The notes: generated by a model not told the origin, from the sequence alone. A stretch of DNA of 64,000 nucleotides from JAVJSU01 sp040219275 (GCA_040219275.1 JAVJSU010000102.1:186001-250000), one strand, 5' to 3'; numbered from the stretch's first letter, positions 44,949 to 54,215 are shown. Translations and numbers: made by a program.

Positions 44949-45974
44949 TTATTGATAGTCTCCACTGCTGTAGACATATACTGCCGCACCGAGGTCATTA
45001 TCAACCGTGAAATCAAATTCGGAAGCGGACCACCGATACAGCCAGTTTGCGTCGGTGATAGACATATTCACACAACCATGGCTTCGTCGATAACCGAACC
45101 CATCATGCCAATATGCGCCGTGTAGAGCAATATCTCCGTCGAAATACATCGTCCATGGAACTTCTTCAAGATAATAAAAGTCCGGCAAGCCCTGTGAACC
45201 ACTCATCACTGTGCGCTCGTAGCGAACATAGACATGAAACAGACCTTCATTGGTAGACCATGCGGGTAATCCACTAGAAATTAGGGTGGCGAATACCGGC
45301 GTGTTACCTTCATATGCAATGGTGACTTGCTCATAAAGATCAACACTTACCCATTTTTCTGTATCAACCTCATCAAACCGCTCTACGGGAAGCACACGCG
45401 CTACTAAGGTCTGTACAACCCATTGGTTCACGCCAATCTGATACCACTCCCAGTCGCCAACCTGAACAGAATCATAGATATTCACTGTTGTATAGCGAAG
45501 GAGAAGTTCATTTGCGTCATCAGGTTCGCCACCCGGTACACTACTCGGATAGGTGTTCACAAGAATCCATGCCATTGTATAAGGCAAACCATCTTCTGGT
45601 AAAACTACGCCGGCAAATCTCGATAGTGCGACATCCTGATTAAATGCGCTGTTTTGTACCCATCTACCGGGACTAATTTCTACCCAGTCGCCTTGCGTGC
45701 TATATACAGTAATGAAGTTGAAGCCGATACCAAATTGACTGGTGACATTACCATTGGGCGCATCATAGACGGTCATCTCTCCCGGAACACGGCGATATAC
45801 ACGGTCATTGATAAGGCCATCGGTAGCATATAACTGTGTTACATCGGGTTCTGGATAAGCATTAATCATCTCTTCCGAAATGCCGTAACTTTCTTCTTCT
45901 TGTGCGCTTGCAGGGATCAAGCCAATTGATAGAAATAAAGTCACAAATAGGAATATCATCGTTGCGTATTTCAT
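44949..45974 (-). CDS. L,D-transpeptidase (YkuD), copy 2
   Basis: The same architecture as copy 1: signal peptide (MIFLFVTLFLSIGLIPASAQ), two SH3-like regions and a YkuD domain with HGAYWHDGFGYRRSHGCVN, nucleophile Cys301. It lies 192 bases upstream of copy 1 and is transcribed first, each copy having its own terminator. Key residues and the DANWLYRW ending are shared, so both should be active in 3-3 cross-linking of peptidoglycan or in anchoring proteins. Divergence in the N-terminal modules suggests different surface partners. Confidence 0.92.
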   Translation of the reverse strand: MKYATMIFLFVTLFLSIGLIPASAQEEESYGISEEMINAYPEPDVTQLYATDGLINDRVYRRVPGEMTVYDAPNGNVTSQFGIGFNFITVYSTQGDWVEISPGRWVQNSAFNQDVALSRFAGVVLPEDGLPYTMAWILVNTYPSSVPGGEPDDANELLLRYTTVNIYDSVQVGDWEWYQIGVNQWVVQTLVARVLPVERFDEVDTEKWVSVDLYEQVTIAYEGNTPVFATLISSGLPAWSTNEGLFHVYVRYERTVMSGSQGLPDFYYLEEVPWTMYFDGDIALHGAYWHDGFGYRRSHGCVNMSITDANWLYRWSASEFDFTVDNDLGAAVYVYSSGDYQ

Positions 45975-46095
45975 AGAGCCATCCTCATTGATTTATGTGA
46001 TTTACATGTCGAATTCATATACCTATCAAATTAACATTATTTGACCATCCTTCACAACAGCGGAAACACCACGCTTACCCAACGCTTGCAGTACG

Positions 46096-46124
46096 TTGCC
46101 GAGTAGAACGTTTCGACATATACT
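46096..46124 (+). promoter_or_regulatory. Promoter for the SH3b protein gene
   Basis: TTGCCG (46096-46101) and TATACT (46119-46124) with ideal 17-base spacing, leaving a leader of about 75 bases before the ATG at 46204. Confidence 0.5.
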
Positions 46125-46203
46125 TAGTGACATCTTATTGTCTACGCATTCTATGCGGTCAAAATGAAAATCAAAATGCAGAAGGGTGCACAGGAGAGGC
46201 AGA

Positions 46204-47634
46204 ATGAAATATCAAATTAAACGTCTTTTGTGGGGGGTAATGCTCTCAATCCTATTTGGGAGTTTTACTTTTGGTGCAAGTGTATTTGCCATCGAGGAAT
46301 CTCAGCAATCGCAATTTACAGCCCCGATTCTCGTCGCTAATACAAGCTTCTTAAACGTGCGTACAGGTCCAGGCATTCAATATACGACGTTGGTAACCAT
46401 CGTTGGTGGTACTGAATTGCCAGTATTAGGTGTTGCGCGTGACCGGGTATGGTATCAAGTTTCGACAATCGTTGGGGTAGGGTGGGTAAACGTACAATTT
46501 ACACTCCCTCGTGGCGATTTTACGAATGTTCCGTTTGCACAGGAACCGACATCAGCGCCCATGGAGTTTGATACTCTGATGGCGCAGACTGCTCAAGGGG
46601 ATGCAACGGGAACTGTGAATTTTAGTAGCGGTCTTGAATGGGGTATTTCTGTTGTTGTTGGGCATCCTTTCCGCTCAAATCCAGCTTTAGGGGCAGGTTC
46701 GTCAGGAACAATTGGCGCCACACCTGACCGCATCTATATTGTCTATGAAGCGATCAGTGCCGAAGGTACAACTTGGTATCGCATTGATGACCCTACTTTT
46801 GGTATTGGTTGGGTAGAATCCGGGAAGGTTGCTTTCAGACCCTTCGCCTGTGAGCTTTCTGCGGTTGTGTTCACTGCAAGTGCCGCGCCTGGCGCAGGAC
46901 CTGATGGATCAGGCTCTCTTACCGGTGAAGTTCGTGTCAATCAAGGTGCAGAAGCCTATTTGCTAGATGCAAGAAACGAACAATTCAAAGTAAGTTTATT
47001 AGACGGTAGTACAGGATGGGTTCCCTCTTCAGTTGCGGCAGTTCGTGGTGATGTTTTCTCTAACTACTGCGCGAGTGGTGGCTCTATTGTCGCTAATGCA
47101 TCCACAACAACGACAAACGGCACAACCGCTACTGGAACAACCAGTACGCAACCCCGTTTTGCTGGTCCGCGTGCTGTAATTAACACTGGTTTCCTTAACC
47201 TTCGCAGTGGACCCGGTGCACAATATAGCGTTGTGACCACACTAGCCGGTGGTACCGAAGTTCCGTTGATTGGTGTTGCTAATGATGGTGTGTGGTATCT
47301 GGTTCAGGGTACATTTGGTCGTGCATGGTTGAATAGCGAATTTGTGCTCTTCCGTGGTGATGGCTCACGCCTTCCTATCATTCGTGATTTCTCCGGCAGT
47401 GTTTTCTCTGCTCCCGTGGCGGTGATTACAAACGCGGTCACACTTTACGCATCGCCAAATGTTGGCGCAAATGTCATTGGTGCAGTTTCCGGTCCCGCAG
47501 AAGCATCAATTGTTGCGCGGACATCAAACTCTACGTGGGTTCAGATTAGTACGTCAATTGGCTTCGGATGGGTTCAGGTAACTTCAATTACTTTGCAAGG
47601 TGATACGAGCCTGATTCCGGTTGTAAACGGCTAA
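46204..47634 (+). CDS. Secreted protein with repeated SH3b domains
   Basis: The start at 46204 is chosen because GGAG lies 7 bases upstream; it yields a signal peptide (MKYQIKRLLWGVMLSILFGS to SVFA). Two near-identical SH3b units are clear (TSFLNVRTGPGIQYTTLV to about residue 100; TGFLNLRSGPGAQYSVVT from about 325), both followed by GGTEL/VP and a VWY-W pattern. Two more divergent units lie between them and at the end. A Thr/Ser/Gly-rich linker (TTTTNGTTATGTTST) separates them. Such proteins bind cell-wall peptides or act as surface spacers. 476 residues. Confidence 0.85.
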   Translation: MKYQIKRLLWGVMLSILFGSFTFGASVFAIEESQQSQFTAPILVANTSFLNVRTGPGIQYTTLVTIVGGTELPVLGVARDRVWYQVSTIVGVGWVNVQFTLPRGDFTNVPFAQEPTSAPMEFDTLMAQTAQGDATGTVNFSSGLEWGISVVVGHPFRSNPALGAGSSGTIGATPDRIYIVYEAISAEGTTWYRIDDPTFGIGWVESGKVAFRPFACELSAVVFTASAAPGAGPDGSGSLTGEVRVNQGAEAYLLDARNEQFKVSLLDGSTGWVPSSVAAVRGDVFSNYCASGGSIVANASTTTTNGTTATGTTSTQPRFAGPRAVINTGFLNLRSGPGAQYSVVTTLAGGTEVPLIGVANDGVWYLVQGTFGRAWLNSEFVLFRGDGSRLPIIRDFSGSVFSAPVAVITNAVTLYASPNVGANVIGAVSGPAEASIVARTSNSTWVQISTSIGFGWVQVTSITLQGDTSLIPVVNG

Positions 47635-47669
47635 GAACGCATCTCAAATCATTTATAGCTAATTTCTAC

Positions 47670-47694
47670 AACGCCCCGTATGATATGGGGCGTT
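47670..47694 (+). terminator. Terminator after the SH3b gene
   Basis: An 8-bp GC-rich stem (AACGCCCC / GGGGCGTT) with a 9-base loop, followed by GTGTTTT. A start codon at 47685 in the next frame lies inside this hairpin. Confidence 0.75.
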
Positions 47695-47720
47695 GTGTTT
47701 TACGATCACCGTTAGGAATT

Positions 47721-49763
47721 ATGAATATGGACAACCTTGCTCACAAATTAATGTACTTAGATGTAGCTCAACAAACATCACAAGCGCCTTCGGCAATTTT
47801 CGGCACTGCCGGTAGCCTTAGTCAATCTCTGGGTAACCGTCCCGCGTTTAGGATTGGCATGTGGCCCTGCATCAGTAAAAGCCATCCTGAAGTTGCTATG
47901 GGCTTTTTTACTGCATTAGCAATGTATCTCGAACGCTGGCAATCCATACGGGTCTACCACTTATTTATTAATTACGAAAACGCTTCGGAAGATTTTGCAT
48001 GGGATATTTCAAAATCTCAATTTGAAGTCGAGCAGTGGCATGTAGAGGGTTTGGATGAAAATGTTGGGTTATGGGGTACATTATCCGTTGAGGGAGATCA
48101 ATGGAAACTCAATATTGATCTTGAATATGATAATGCGCTGGGCGATGCGGAAGAAATTTCTCTGAGTTTTGAAAAATCGTCACTCGTCGACCTTATAAAT
48201 TCTATTCCAGAAATAACTGAGAAATTGGTCGATTCCCTCGATATTTCAGGCGTTACAACCGATATGGGTGTTCAGTTTGATAGTTCGGATGCCGCGCTTG
48301 AATTACTCTTAAAAGATGTCTTCAATTTTGAAGTGATGCTCGAACTTTCGTTATGGGGTAGGGGATTATCAGAAAATGATGTCGTTCGCGGACATGAGGA
48401 TCTGATTTTAGCCGGCAAACGAACAAGGAATGAATTTAGTGCTTGGTGTGTTGCTTCATTGACTGCTCAGGCGATGAAGCCGGGCTTTTTGCAAATTGCG
48501 AGTTTGATCGGTGATCGCGCCTTACTGGTTGTAGAGGAGTTTAGTGATTTTCCGTCGCCTACGCGCGTGATTGCTTCTGCTTTATACAGGGCAGGGAGGG
48601 TTCAAGAAGGTATAAAACTCCTAGAAAAAGGCACTAAAGAACACCCGCGTGACCCGAATATATGGATTACACTTGCAGAAAGTGAACGTGTATCCGGCAA
48701 ATTAAATGAGGCACTAGATACATTTCAAAGTGCTATCGAAGAAGAAGCTGTGAATTTTATCACTTACGTGCGCTATGCAAGCCTTCTGGTATCTATGCTA
48801 TATGATTCATGGGATATCGAAGCATACGTTTTGTGTGACATTGACAAAGTTAAGGGAAATTTAGCGCGATGGGAAATTGTAGAAGCCTATGAGGAAGCAC
48901 TTAAGCTCAGACCCGATCAAGTTGAAATTCTAGAACAACAAATTTACCAGCTAGTTGAACTAGGTGCTTTTGACCGTGCGATTAAACGCATAAAGCAACT
49001 CAATACAGTTGATGATGGTGACGCAATTAGACGCATCATTGATTCTCTTTATGATCTTTACGGGGATAAAGAAGATGTCTTTGTAGATGATGTGGTAAGT
49101 ATCCTGCGGCAATATGCCAATGAGGAAGGGGACATAAAGTCTCGTACGACTCTTGCCTCAGCATATATCTTAATTGAGGACAATGAGCGGGCGCGAACAT
49201 TACTTGAAACCATTCAAACTGAAACTGAAGATAAAGATATTCTAGCTGATGTCTTGCATTTACTCCTCTTAATTGATGATCCAGATTTTGAAATGCGATT
49301 AACGGAAATGCGTCAAATCCTGGATGCGGGTAACAATCTAAGCCTTGATGATGTGGATTATCTTGAAGACACACTAGAACGTGTTCCTACCATGACTGAG
49401 CTTTATGTATTGTTGTCTAAAGCCTATCTAGCAATGGGTGAGGATGAGAATGCGCTGGAAACACTCCTTGATGGACACAAAGAAGTGCCGAACACGCCTG
49501 AGATCATCGTCGATCTTGCTAATCTACTATGGGATACAGATGAAGATGAATTGGCACTAGATTACCTCGCGAAGGCTTTAGAAGTGCATCCTAATAGTGT
49601 TCCAATACTTGCAAATCTCGGCTTATTTTCGTTTGAAGTGGAAGATCGTGACGAAGCACGGAGTTATCTCGCACGAGCAGAAGCACTTGACCCAAGACAT
49701 CCTGATCTGGTAGAGGCAAGAGTGAAAATAACGCAATTTATCAATGAAGAGGGTGGTGAATAG
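47721..49763 (+). CDS. TPR-repeat protein
   Basis: The start at 47721 (or ATG 47727, with AGGA nine bases upstream) is preferred to 47685, which is inside the terminator hairpin. The N-terminal 270 residues have no known family (blocks YHLFINYENASEDFAWD, LWGTLSVEGDQW) and are followed by about ten TPR units, for example ALYRAGRVQEGIKLLEKG, PNIWITLAESERVSGKLNEAL, and the last ANLGLFSFEVEDRDEARSYLARA. TPR stretches are scaffolds. It has no signal peptide and is probably cytoplasmic. It is convergent with yigZ one base away. The N-terminal domain is probably the working part. Confidence 0.85.
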   Translation: MNMDNLAHKLMYLDVAQQTSQAPSAIFGTAGSLSQSLGNRPAFRIGMWPCISKSHPEVAMGFFTALAMYLERWQSIRVYHLFINYENASEDFAWDISKSQFEVEQWHVEGLDENVGLWGTLSVEGDQWKLNIDLEYDNALGDAEEISLSFEKSSLVDLINSIPEITEKLVDSLDISGVTTDMGVQFDSSDAALELLLKDVFNFEVMLELSLWGRGLSENDVVRGHEDLILAGKRTRNEFSAWCVASLTAQAMKPGFLQIASLIGDRALLVVEEFSDFPSPTRVIASALYRAGRVQEGIKLLEKGTKEHPRDPNIWITLAESERVSGKLNEALDTFQSAIEEEAVNFITYVRYASLLVSMLYDSWDIEAYVLCDIDKVKGNLARWEIVEAYEEALKLRPDQVEILEQQIYQLVELGAFDRAIKRIKQLNTVDDGDAIRRIIDSLYDLYGDKEDVFVDDVVSILRQYANEEGDIKSRTTLASAYILIEDNERARTLLETIQTETEDKDILADVLHLLLLIDDPDFEMRLTEMRQILDAGNNLSLDDVDYLEDTLERVPTMTELYVLLSKAYLAMGEDENALETLLDGHKEVPNTPEIIVDLANLLWDTDEDELALDYLAKALEVHPNSVPILANLGLFSFEVEDRDEARSYLARAEALDPRHPDLVEARVKITQFINEEGGE

Positions 49764-49764
49764 G

Positions 49765-50376
49765 TCAATCTAATAGGACTGGTTTGACTTTTCCATTTGA
49801 GAGGTCGAGCAATGATTTTTCCAACTCAGGAATATTTGCAGTTGGTATTGAAATGATGATTGTGACGACTTCCACAAATGTCTCATCTACAATCTCTGCG
49901 TCGTGGTTCGGAAGAAGACGTTTCGTTAAATCGAACAGCGGGTAGGGGATTTCGATACCAAGTATACTCTTTTCTATTTTCAGCTCAGTTTTGAGGCTAT
50001 TCAATGCAATATGAGTAGCCTCACTGTAAGCTCTAACTAACCCCCCGGTGCCGAGCTTTGTTCCGCCAAAGTACCGGGTAACGACAATCGCGATGTCGCC
50101 AATATCTTCACCCCGCAAAATCGACAAAACTGGAGGACCGGCAGTGCCTGATGGCTCTCCATCATCGCTCATGCCTTCTGTTATGGTTTGCCCGTAACCT
50201 ACGCGAAAAGCATACACATGATGGCTTGCGTCAGGCATTTCTGCGCGTATTGAGGCTAAAAATGCCTTTGCTTCTTCAATTGTGGCGGCAGGGGAAACCG
50301 TAGCTATGAAGCGTGATTTTGCCACTTCTGTTTCAATACGGTGCGTTTCTGCTGGTATTCGATAAGGTTCTATCAT
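49765..50376 (-). CDS. yigZ: YigZ/IMPACT family protein
   Basis: 203 residues with the UPF0029 pattern: SRFIATVSPAATIEEAKAFL, DASHHVYAFRVG, SDDGEPSGTAGPPVL and VVTRYFGGTKLGTGGLVRAYSEA. The C-terminal half is the DUF1949-type domain. In bacteria this family has been linked to translation control and proline peptide handling; function is not settled. It overlaps the upstream ATPase gene by 4 bases. Confidence 0.93.
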   Translation of the reverse strand: MIEPYRIPAETHRIETEVAKSRFIATVSPAATIEEAKAFLASIRAEMPDASHHVYAFRVGYGQTITEGMSDDGEPSGTAGPPVLSILRGEDIGDIAIVVTRYFGGTKLGTGGLVRAYSEATHIALNSLKTELKIEKSILGIEIPYPLFDLTKRLLPNHDAEIVDETFVEVVTIIISIPTANIPELEKSLLDLSNGKVKPVLLD

Positions 50377-51521
50377 TGTGCCTGATCTGATTCGTCATGA
50401 GTTACGATATATGCCTTAAAAATCGGCGGTTGAACTTCCAGCGTTTGATGGAGTTTGTTCACTTTCAGAAGATGTTTCTGTACAAGCATAGCAACAGCAC
50501 GCTCTGTTTCCGCGTTGGAATTATAATTTTCAAGTCCCGCTACCGCCCTCAAGACATGCTTTTCAGACTGAGTGAGACTTAGCCATGTTGTTCTGCATTC
50601 TGTACGGATTGACCGACGTAAGGCAAGTTTACGAAGAACACCCTCATTGCCCATAGCCGACTTTTCCAATGGCTTCACTACATCTATAGTATGATAAATC
50701 GATCGAATTAAGCCGGCATATCTACCAGAAGACCATAACAGAAACTCTAATTCAATCTCAGTGAGTTTCTTGTTGTTTTGAGACATCAACTCATCAATCA
50801 TACGCATTGCATCTGCCTGATTATAGGGTCCCACATAGTAAACATTATCCACAAATAATTCGGTAAACGGCTCTAGGGCAAGTGTGTCTAATTTGAGCGT
50901 TTCAACCAGCGTATCTAAGGGAGCGCGAGTAAAGGTGAGATAGCCGAGTTGTTTTTTGTGTGTATCACGAATTCCGCGTAGGGACTGAAAAAATACGGGG
51001 GGCAGGGAGGTTAACATTTTTTCAAACTCATCGAACATAAAAACGATGCGAATGCCATGTTGCAGTATGATTTGTAAGCCCAATTCAAAGTATCGAATAC
51101 CCATGTAGGCGTAAAGAGGATTTGTGCCGTCTTGAAGCACTTTATAAAGCTCGTAGAATTCCTGTCCATCTTGCTTGGATAGCAATGTATTTTCGGTAAA
51201 TGGAAAGAAATTCATGAAGAGACGATGCATTAGAATCTCGTATCCCGCCCAACAACAAAATTGCTCCGCCTCGTTGCTATCAAGGCGGGGAAGGGGACCG
51301 AATAAATTTGGGTCAATGATGATTGTCCGAAATTCATTCGCATTGGAAATTTTTAAGTATGATTCTTGCACCTTTGAATCGGCAAGATGTCGTAATAAGT
51401 TGGATTTTCCGACGCTACCAATGCCAACAAGTGAACAGGATTCAGAAGCCATCCAACGTTGCATAATATAGGTAACTTCATCTCTGCGGAACTCTAGCGG
51501 TTTCTGTCGAGAATTTTGCAT
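50373..51521 (-). CDS. AAA/STAND-type ATPase with winged-helix C-terminus
   Basis: Walker A GIGSVGKSN (residues 33-41) and Walker B IRIVFMFDEFEKM (about 160-172) mark a P-loop ATPase. The last 100 residues have a winged-helix look (LTQSEKHVLRAVAG, then a beta wing). The middle includes many short helices with no family I know. The gene is coupled to yigZ by a 4-base overlap. No receptor or repeat domain is present, so it is shorter than typical STAND regulators. Could be an archaeal-type ATPase of the DNA-binding kind; function not known. Confidence 0.75.
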   Translation of the reverse strand: MQNSRQKPLEFRRDEVTYIMQRWMASESCSLVGIGSVGKSNLLRHLADSKVQESYLKISNANEFRTIIIDPNLFGPLPRLDSNEAEQFCCWAGYEILMHRLFMNFFPFTENTLLSKQDGQEFYELYKVLQDGTNPLYAYMGIRYFELGLQIILQHGIRIVFMFDEFEKMLTSLPPVFFQSLRGIRDTHKKQLGYLTFTRAPLDTLVETLKLDTLALEPFTELFVDNVYYVGPYNQADAMRMIDELMSQNNKKLTEIELEFLLWSSGRYAGLIRSIYHTIDVVKPLEKSAMGNEGVLRKLALRRSIRTECRTTWLSLTQSEKHVLRAVAGLENYNSNAETERAVAMLVQKHLLKVNKLHQTLEVQPPIFKAYIVTHDESDQAQ

Positions 51522-51665
51522 CTCCGTGTACCCTCAACTTGTCGATAGAATAAATTTGGTTCAACAAGTACCATACTGAATTATCATAATACTCATTCAA
51601 TCTCGATTATAGCGGTTGAAATGTGTTTGTGCATACATACCATAATACAGGAAAGGTTGGGGAAG

Positions 51666-52388
51666 GTGAAACAATATAAATTCTATGATGTCGTGATGGC
51701 GCTCTTTGTCACGGTTCTTTTACTAAGCAATCTGTTGAGTAGCGCCAAGTTGATCGACTTACATGCAAGTATCGGTTCTTTAGACTTGGTATTTGATGCA
51801 GGAACGCTTGTATTCCCAATTTCATATATATTCGGCGACATTCTCACAGAAGTCTACGGATATGAGAGATCGCGGCGTGTTATCTGGATGGGTTTTCTGG
51901 CGATGATCCTCATGGCGTTTTTTGTGTGGCTAGCCGGGGCATTGCCGGGACTACAAGATTGGGAAGAGGGCGTGGGGCAAAGTGCATATGACGCAATCCT
52001 GGGTGGGATTAGCGGACTAATTATTGCCAGTGTGATTGCATACTGGGTTGGCGAATTTTCCAACAGCTATGTGCTTGCAAGAATGAAAATTGCGACTCAA
52101 GGGCGTTGGCTGTGGATGAGAACCATAGGAAGTACATTGGTTGGGCAAGGTGTGGATACAATCACATTTTTTATCATCGCTACAATGTTGAATGTTTTTC
52201 CAGCCTCATTGTTTTTCTCATTGGTCGTCACGAATTACATTCTGAAGGTTGGGATCGAAGTTCTCTTCACGCCGTTTACGCTACTTGTCGTGAATGTGCT
52301 AAAACGTATCGAGAACGAGGATTACTATGACCAACAAACAAACTTTAACCCCTTCCAATTTGGCTTAAATCAAAACACAGATAATTGA
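51666..52388 (+). CDS. yhhQ: Queuosine precursor transporter (YhhQ/VUT family)
   Basis: An inner-membrane importer of queuosine precursors (preQ0/preQ1 or queuine) of about six helices: YDVVMALFVTVLLLSNLLSSAKL, DAGTLVFPISYIFGDILTEVYGY, and VGQGVDTITFFIIATML, which are family signature blocks. The GTG at 51666 is chosen because AGGAAAGG (51649-51656) lies 9 bases upstream and gives 240 residues; the ATG at 51621 would add 15 with no ribosome site. No queuosine riboswitch was recognised in the 140 bases upstream. Confidence 0.9.
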   Translation: MKQYKFYDVVMALFVTVLLLSNLLSSAKLIDLHASIGSLDLVFDAGTLVFPISYIFGDILTEVYGYERSRRVIWMGFLAMILMAFFVWLAGALPGLQDWEEGVGQSAYDAILGGISGLIIASVIAYWVGEFSNSYVLARMKIATQGRWLWMRTIGSTLVGQGVDTITFFIIATMLNVFPASLFFSLVVTNYILKVGIEVLFTPFTLLVVNVLKRIENEDYYDQQTNFNPFQFGLNQNTDN

Positions 52389-52410
52389 ACTATCAATGTG
52401 ATGCTATGTC

Positions 52411-52447
52411 AATTACTCCATGATAAGTTTTCTTATCAAGAGTAATT
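52411..52447 (+). other. Nested hairpin after yhhQ
   Basis: Outer arms AATTACTC / GAGTAATT (52411-52418, 52440-52447) and inner arms GATAAG / CTTATC with loop TTTT. AT-rich and without a T run; may act as an mRNA 3' end structure. Confidence 0.5.
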
Positions 52448-52459
52448 AAAATTGGAAAA

Positions 52460-52481
52460 AGTGGGTATGTTTATACCCACT
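52460..52481 (-). terminator. Terminator after the SPT-like gene
   Basis: A 9-bp perfect stem (AGTGGGTAT / ATACCCACT) with loop GTTT; on the minus strand it is followed by TTTTTCC, suiting the gene that ends at 52494. Confidence 0.8.
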
Positions 52482-52493
52482 AAAGAGACAAAG

Positions 52494-53720
52494 TTATGAG
52501 GAAATGACTTTTTGGACTTGATCGGTGTCTTCACGGGGTGTTATGAGGTCAAGGCGATCTCCAACCAGCTTGAAGGCTTCCAAAGCACGATCAAGATGTT
52601 CTCGCTTATGTGTCGCCATGTAGCTCGTACGTAGTAAACTGCCATTTGGCGGAACGCCCGGCGGAATTACGGGATTTGTATACACGCCAGCATCAATCAG
52701 TGCTCGCCACGCTAACGCTGTTCGATATTCATCGCGGATGATTACGGGAATAATCGGCGTATTGCTCTCGCCTGTATCAAATCCCAGTGACTTTAGACCT
52801 TCGCGCATGTAGTTCGCATTATCCCACAGCGCTTCTACATGCTGAGGCTCACTCTCGATAATATCCAGCGCTTTCAATACAGCGGCGGCGGCAGGAGCTG
52901 GAAGCGCCGCAGAGAAAATGAGCGAACGTGCGTGGTGCTGGATGTAGTGAATAACTTCAGCACTACCGGCAATAAATCCACCAATAGAGGCAAAGCTTTT
53001 GCTAAATGTCCCCATAATAAGGTCGACTTCGTCAGTCAAGCCAAAATGTGCGCTAGTCCCCCGCCCCTGCCCGGTCACGCCAATACCATGTGCATCATCA
53101 ACCATGATGCGAGCACCAAAGCGTTTACAAATATCCACTATCTCCGGCAAGGGTGCAAGATCTCCACCCATACTGTAAACGCCATCTACGACAACTAGCT
53201 TACCGGCATCAGTCGGGATTTTTTCAAGAGTTGTTACCAGGCTATTAATATCATTGTGCCGAAAACGGCGCATTTCTCCGCGTGACATTAAACTCCCATC
53301 AACAATGCACGCATGAGCGTCCTTATCCAGAATAACATAATCGCCCTTCTGGATTAACGCGGAGATTGTACCTACGTTCGTCTGATAGCCTGTTGAGAAT
53401 ACCAATGCGGCTTCTTTGTTTACAAAGTTCGCAAGACGGCGATCTAGTTCTAAATGAAGCTCAAGTGTACCATTCAGAAATCTTGATCCTGTGACACTTG
53501 TTCCATAACGTTCAAGTGCATCCATTGCCGCCTGCCGTACGCGCGGATCGGTCGTTAGCCCAAGATAGTTGTTTGACCCAATCATCACAACTTCTTTTCC
53601 CTCAAAGGTTGCAGTGGTTCCTTCGGAATCACTTAATGCACGAAAAAAGGGATAAATCCCCATTTCAATGGCTTCCTTTGCTTGTGTGAAATTCTTCGCT
53701 TTATCAAATAATTCAGCCAC
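52494..53720 (-). CDS. Alpha-oxoamine synthase, serine palmitoyltransferase-like
   Basis: A PLP-dependent enzyme that condenses acyl-CoA with an amino acid. Blocks: NNYLGLTTDPRV, GTSVTGSRFLNGTLELHLEL, the PLP-aspartate region ARIMVDDAHGIGVTG, and TFSKSFASIGGFIAG with Lys241. The SRFLNGT and FSKSFASIGG motifs read like bacterial serine palmitoyltransferases rather than KBL (GKALGGASGG) or BioF, so sphingoid base synthesis is the best guess; a Gly or Ala substrate is possible. 408 residues is usual. Monocistronic with its own terminator. Confidence 0.85.
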   Translation of the reverse strand: MAELFDKAKNFTQAKEAIEMGIYPFFRALSDSEGTTATFEGKEVVMIGSNNYLGLTTDPRVRQAAMDALERYGTSVTGSRFLNGTLELHLELDRRLANFVNKEAALVFSTGYQTNVGTISALIQKGDYVILDKDAHACIVDGSLMSRGEMRRFRHNDINSLVTTLEKIPTDAGKLVVVDGVYSMGGDLAPLPEIVDICKRFGARIMVDDAHGIGVTGQGRGTSAHFGLTDEVDLIMGTFSKSFASIGGFIAGSAEVIHYIQHHARSLIFSAALPAPAAAAVLKALDIIESEPQHVEALWDNANYMREGLKSLGFDTGESNTPIIPVIIRDEYRTALAWRALIDAGVYTNPVIPPGVPPNGSLLRTSYMATHKREHLDRALEAFKLVGDRLDLITPREDTDQVQKVISS

Positions 53721-53837
53721 GGAAATCTCCTAAATGACACTGATTTGCTACTACTCAAATCCGCCTTGAGAAAAACGCATATGCCCAAGTTCACAATAAA
53801 TAACCCTTAACAAGTAGCAACGTTCTGCGGAAGTTCT

Positions 53838-53875
53838 ACACAGTTTATATATGTTCACACAGTTTAACAAGTTTA
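53838..53875. repeat. Direct repeats upstream of the SPT-like gene
   Basis: ACACAGTTTA occurs at 53838-53847 and 53857-53866 (19-base period, near two helix turns), and AACAAGTTTA follows at 53866-53875. They may be sites for a regulator of the divergent genes. Confidence 0.45.
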
Positions 53876-53901
53876 AAGCACAAAATGAAAATAACACTTA
53901 C

Positions 53902-53929
53902 TTGCAAATTCATCTCATTTCGCTAAAAT
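53902..53929 (+). promoter_or_regulatory. Promoter of the small membrane protein gene
   Basis: TTGCAA (53902-53907) and TAAAAT (53924-53929) with 16-base spacing, about 47 bases before the ATG. Confidence 0.5.
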
Positions 53930-53975
53930 CAAGGTCTGTGTGGTTTACAAGAAAAAGTAAGAAGGAAAAGAAAAC

Positions 53976-54215
53976 ATGTCTTCACTATTATTCCGACGAA
54001 TTGTCGTTTGGCTGATTTCACTGACGATCGGATTTCTTGTCTCATGGTTGATCGTCACGTTCGTTTTACCAGCCGTTAGCCCCGATCCAAACGCATCCAC
54101 AATATCACTTGGTGAGTATGGTCGCATCTATTTTCTGGTGACGTGGATACCCATTGGCTTGATTTTTATGACCGTTTTTGATTACGTTATGGATACAAAA
54201 ATCTGGCCAGACTAG
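53976..54215 (+). CDS. Small membrane protein, two helices
   Basis: 79 residues: a helix at 8-33 (IVVWLISLTIGFLVSWLIVTFV), a Pro/Ser loop, and a second helix at about 50-68 (YFLVTWIPIGLIFMTVFDYV), ending in MDTKIWPD. AAGGAAAAG lies 8 bases upstream of the ATG and a promoter precedes it, so expression is well supported. No family known. It is divergent from the SPT-like gene across the repeat region. Confidence 0.75.
   Translation: MSSLLFRRIVVWLISLTIGFLVSWLIVTFVLPAVSPDPNASTISLGEYGRIYFLVTWIPIGLIFMTVFDYVMDTKIWPD

Noticed and set aside
47685..47720. ATG at 47685 as start of the TPR gene
   Set aside because: It lies within the terminator hairpin of the preceding gene.
51522..51665. preQ1 riboswitch before the queuosine transporter
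   Set aside because: No recognisable preQ1 aptamer sequence or pseudoknot pattern was found.
52494..53720. Glycine C-acetyltransferase (KBL) as the first choice for the SPT-like gene
   Set aside because: The PLP-lysine loop FSKSFASIGG and SRFLNGT are closer to serine palmitoyltransferases; KBL usually reads GKALGGASGG. Not excluded, only less likely.
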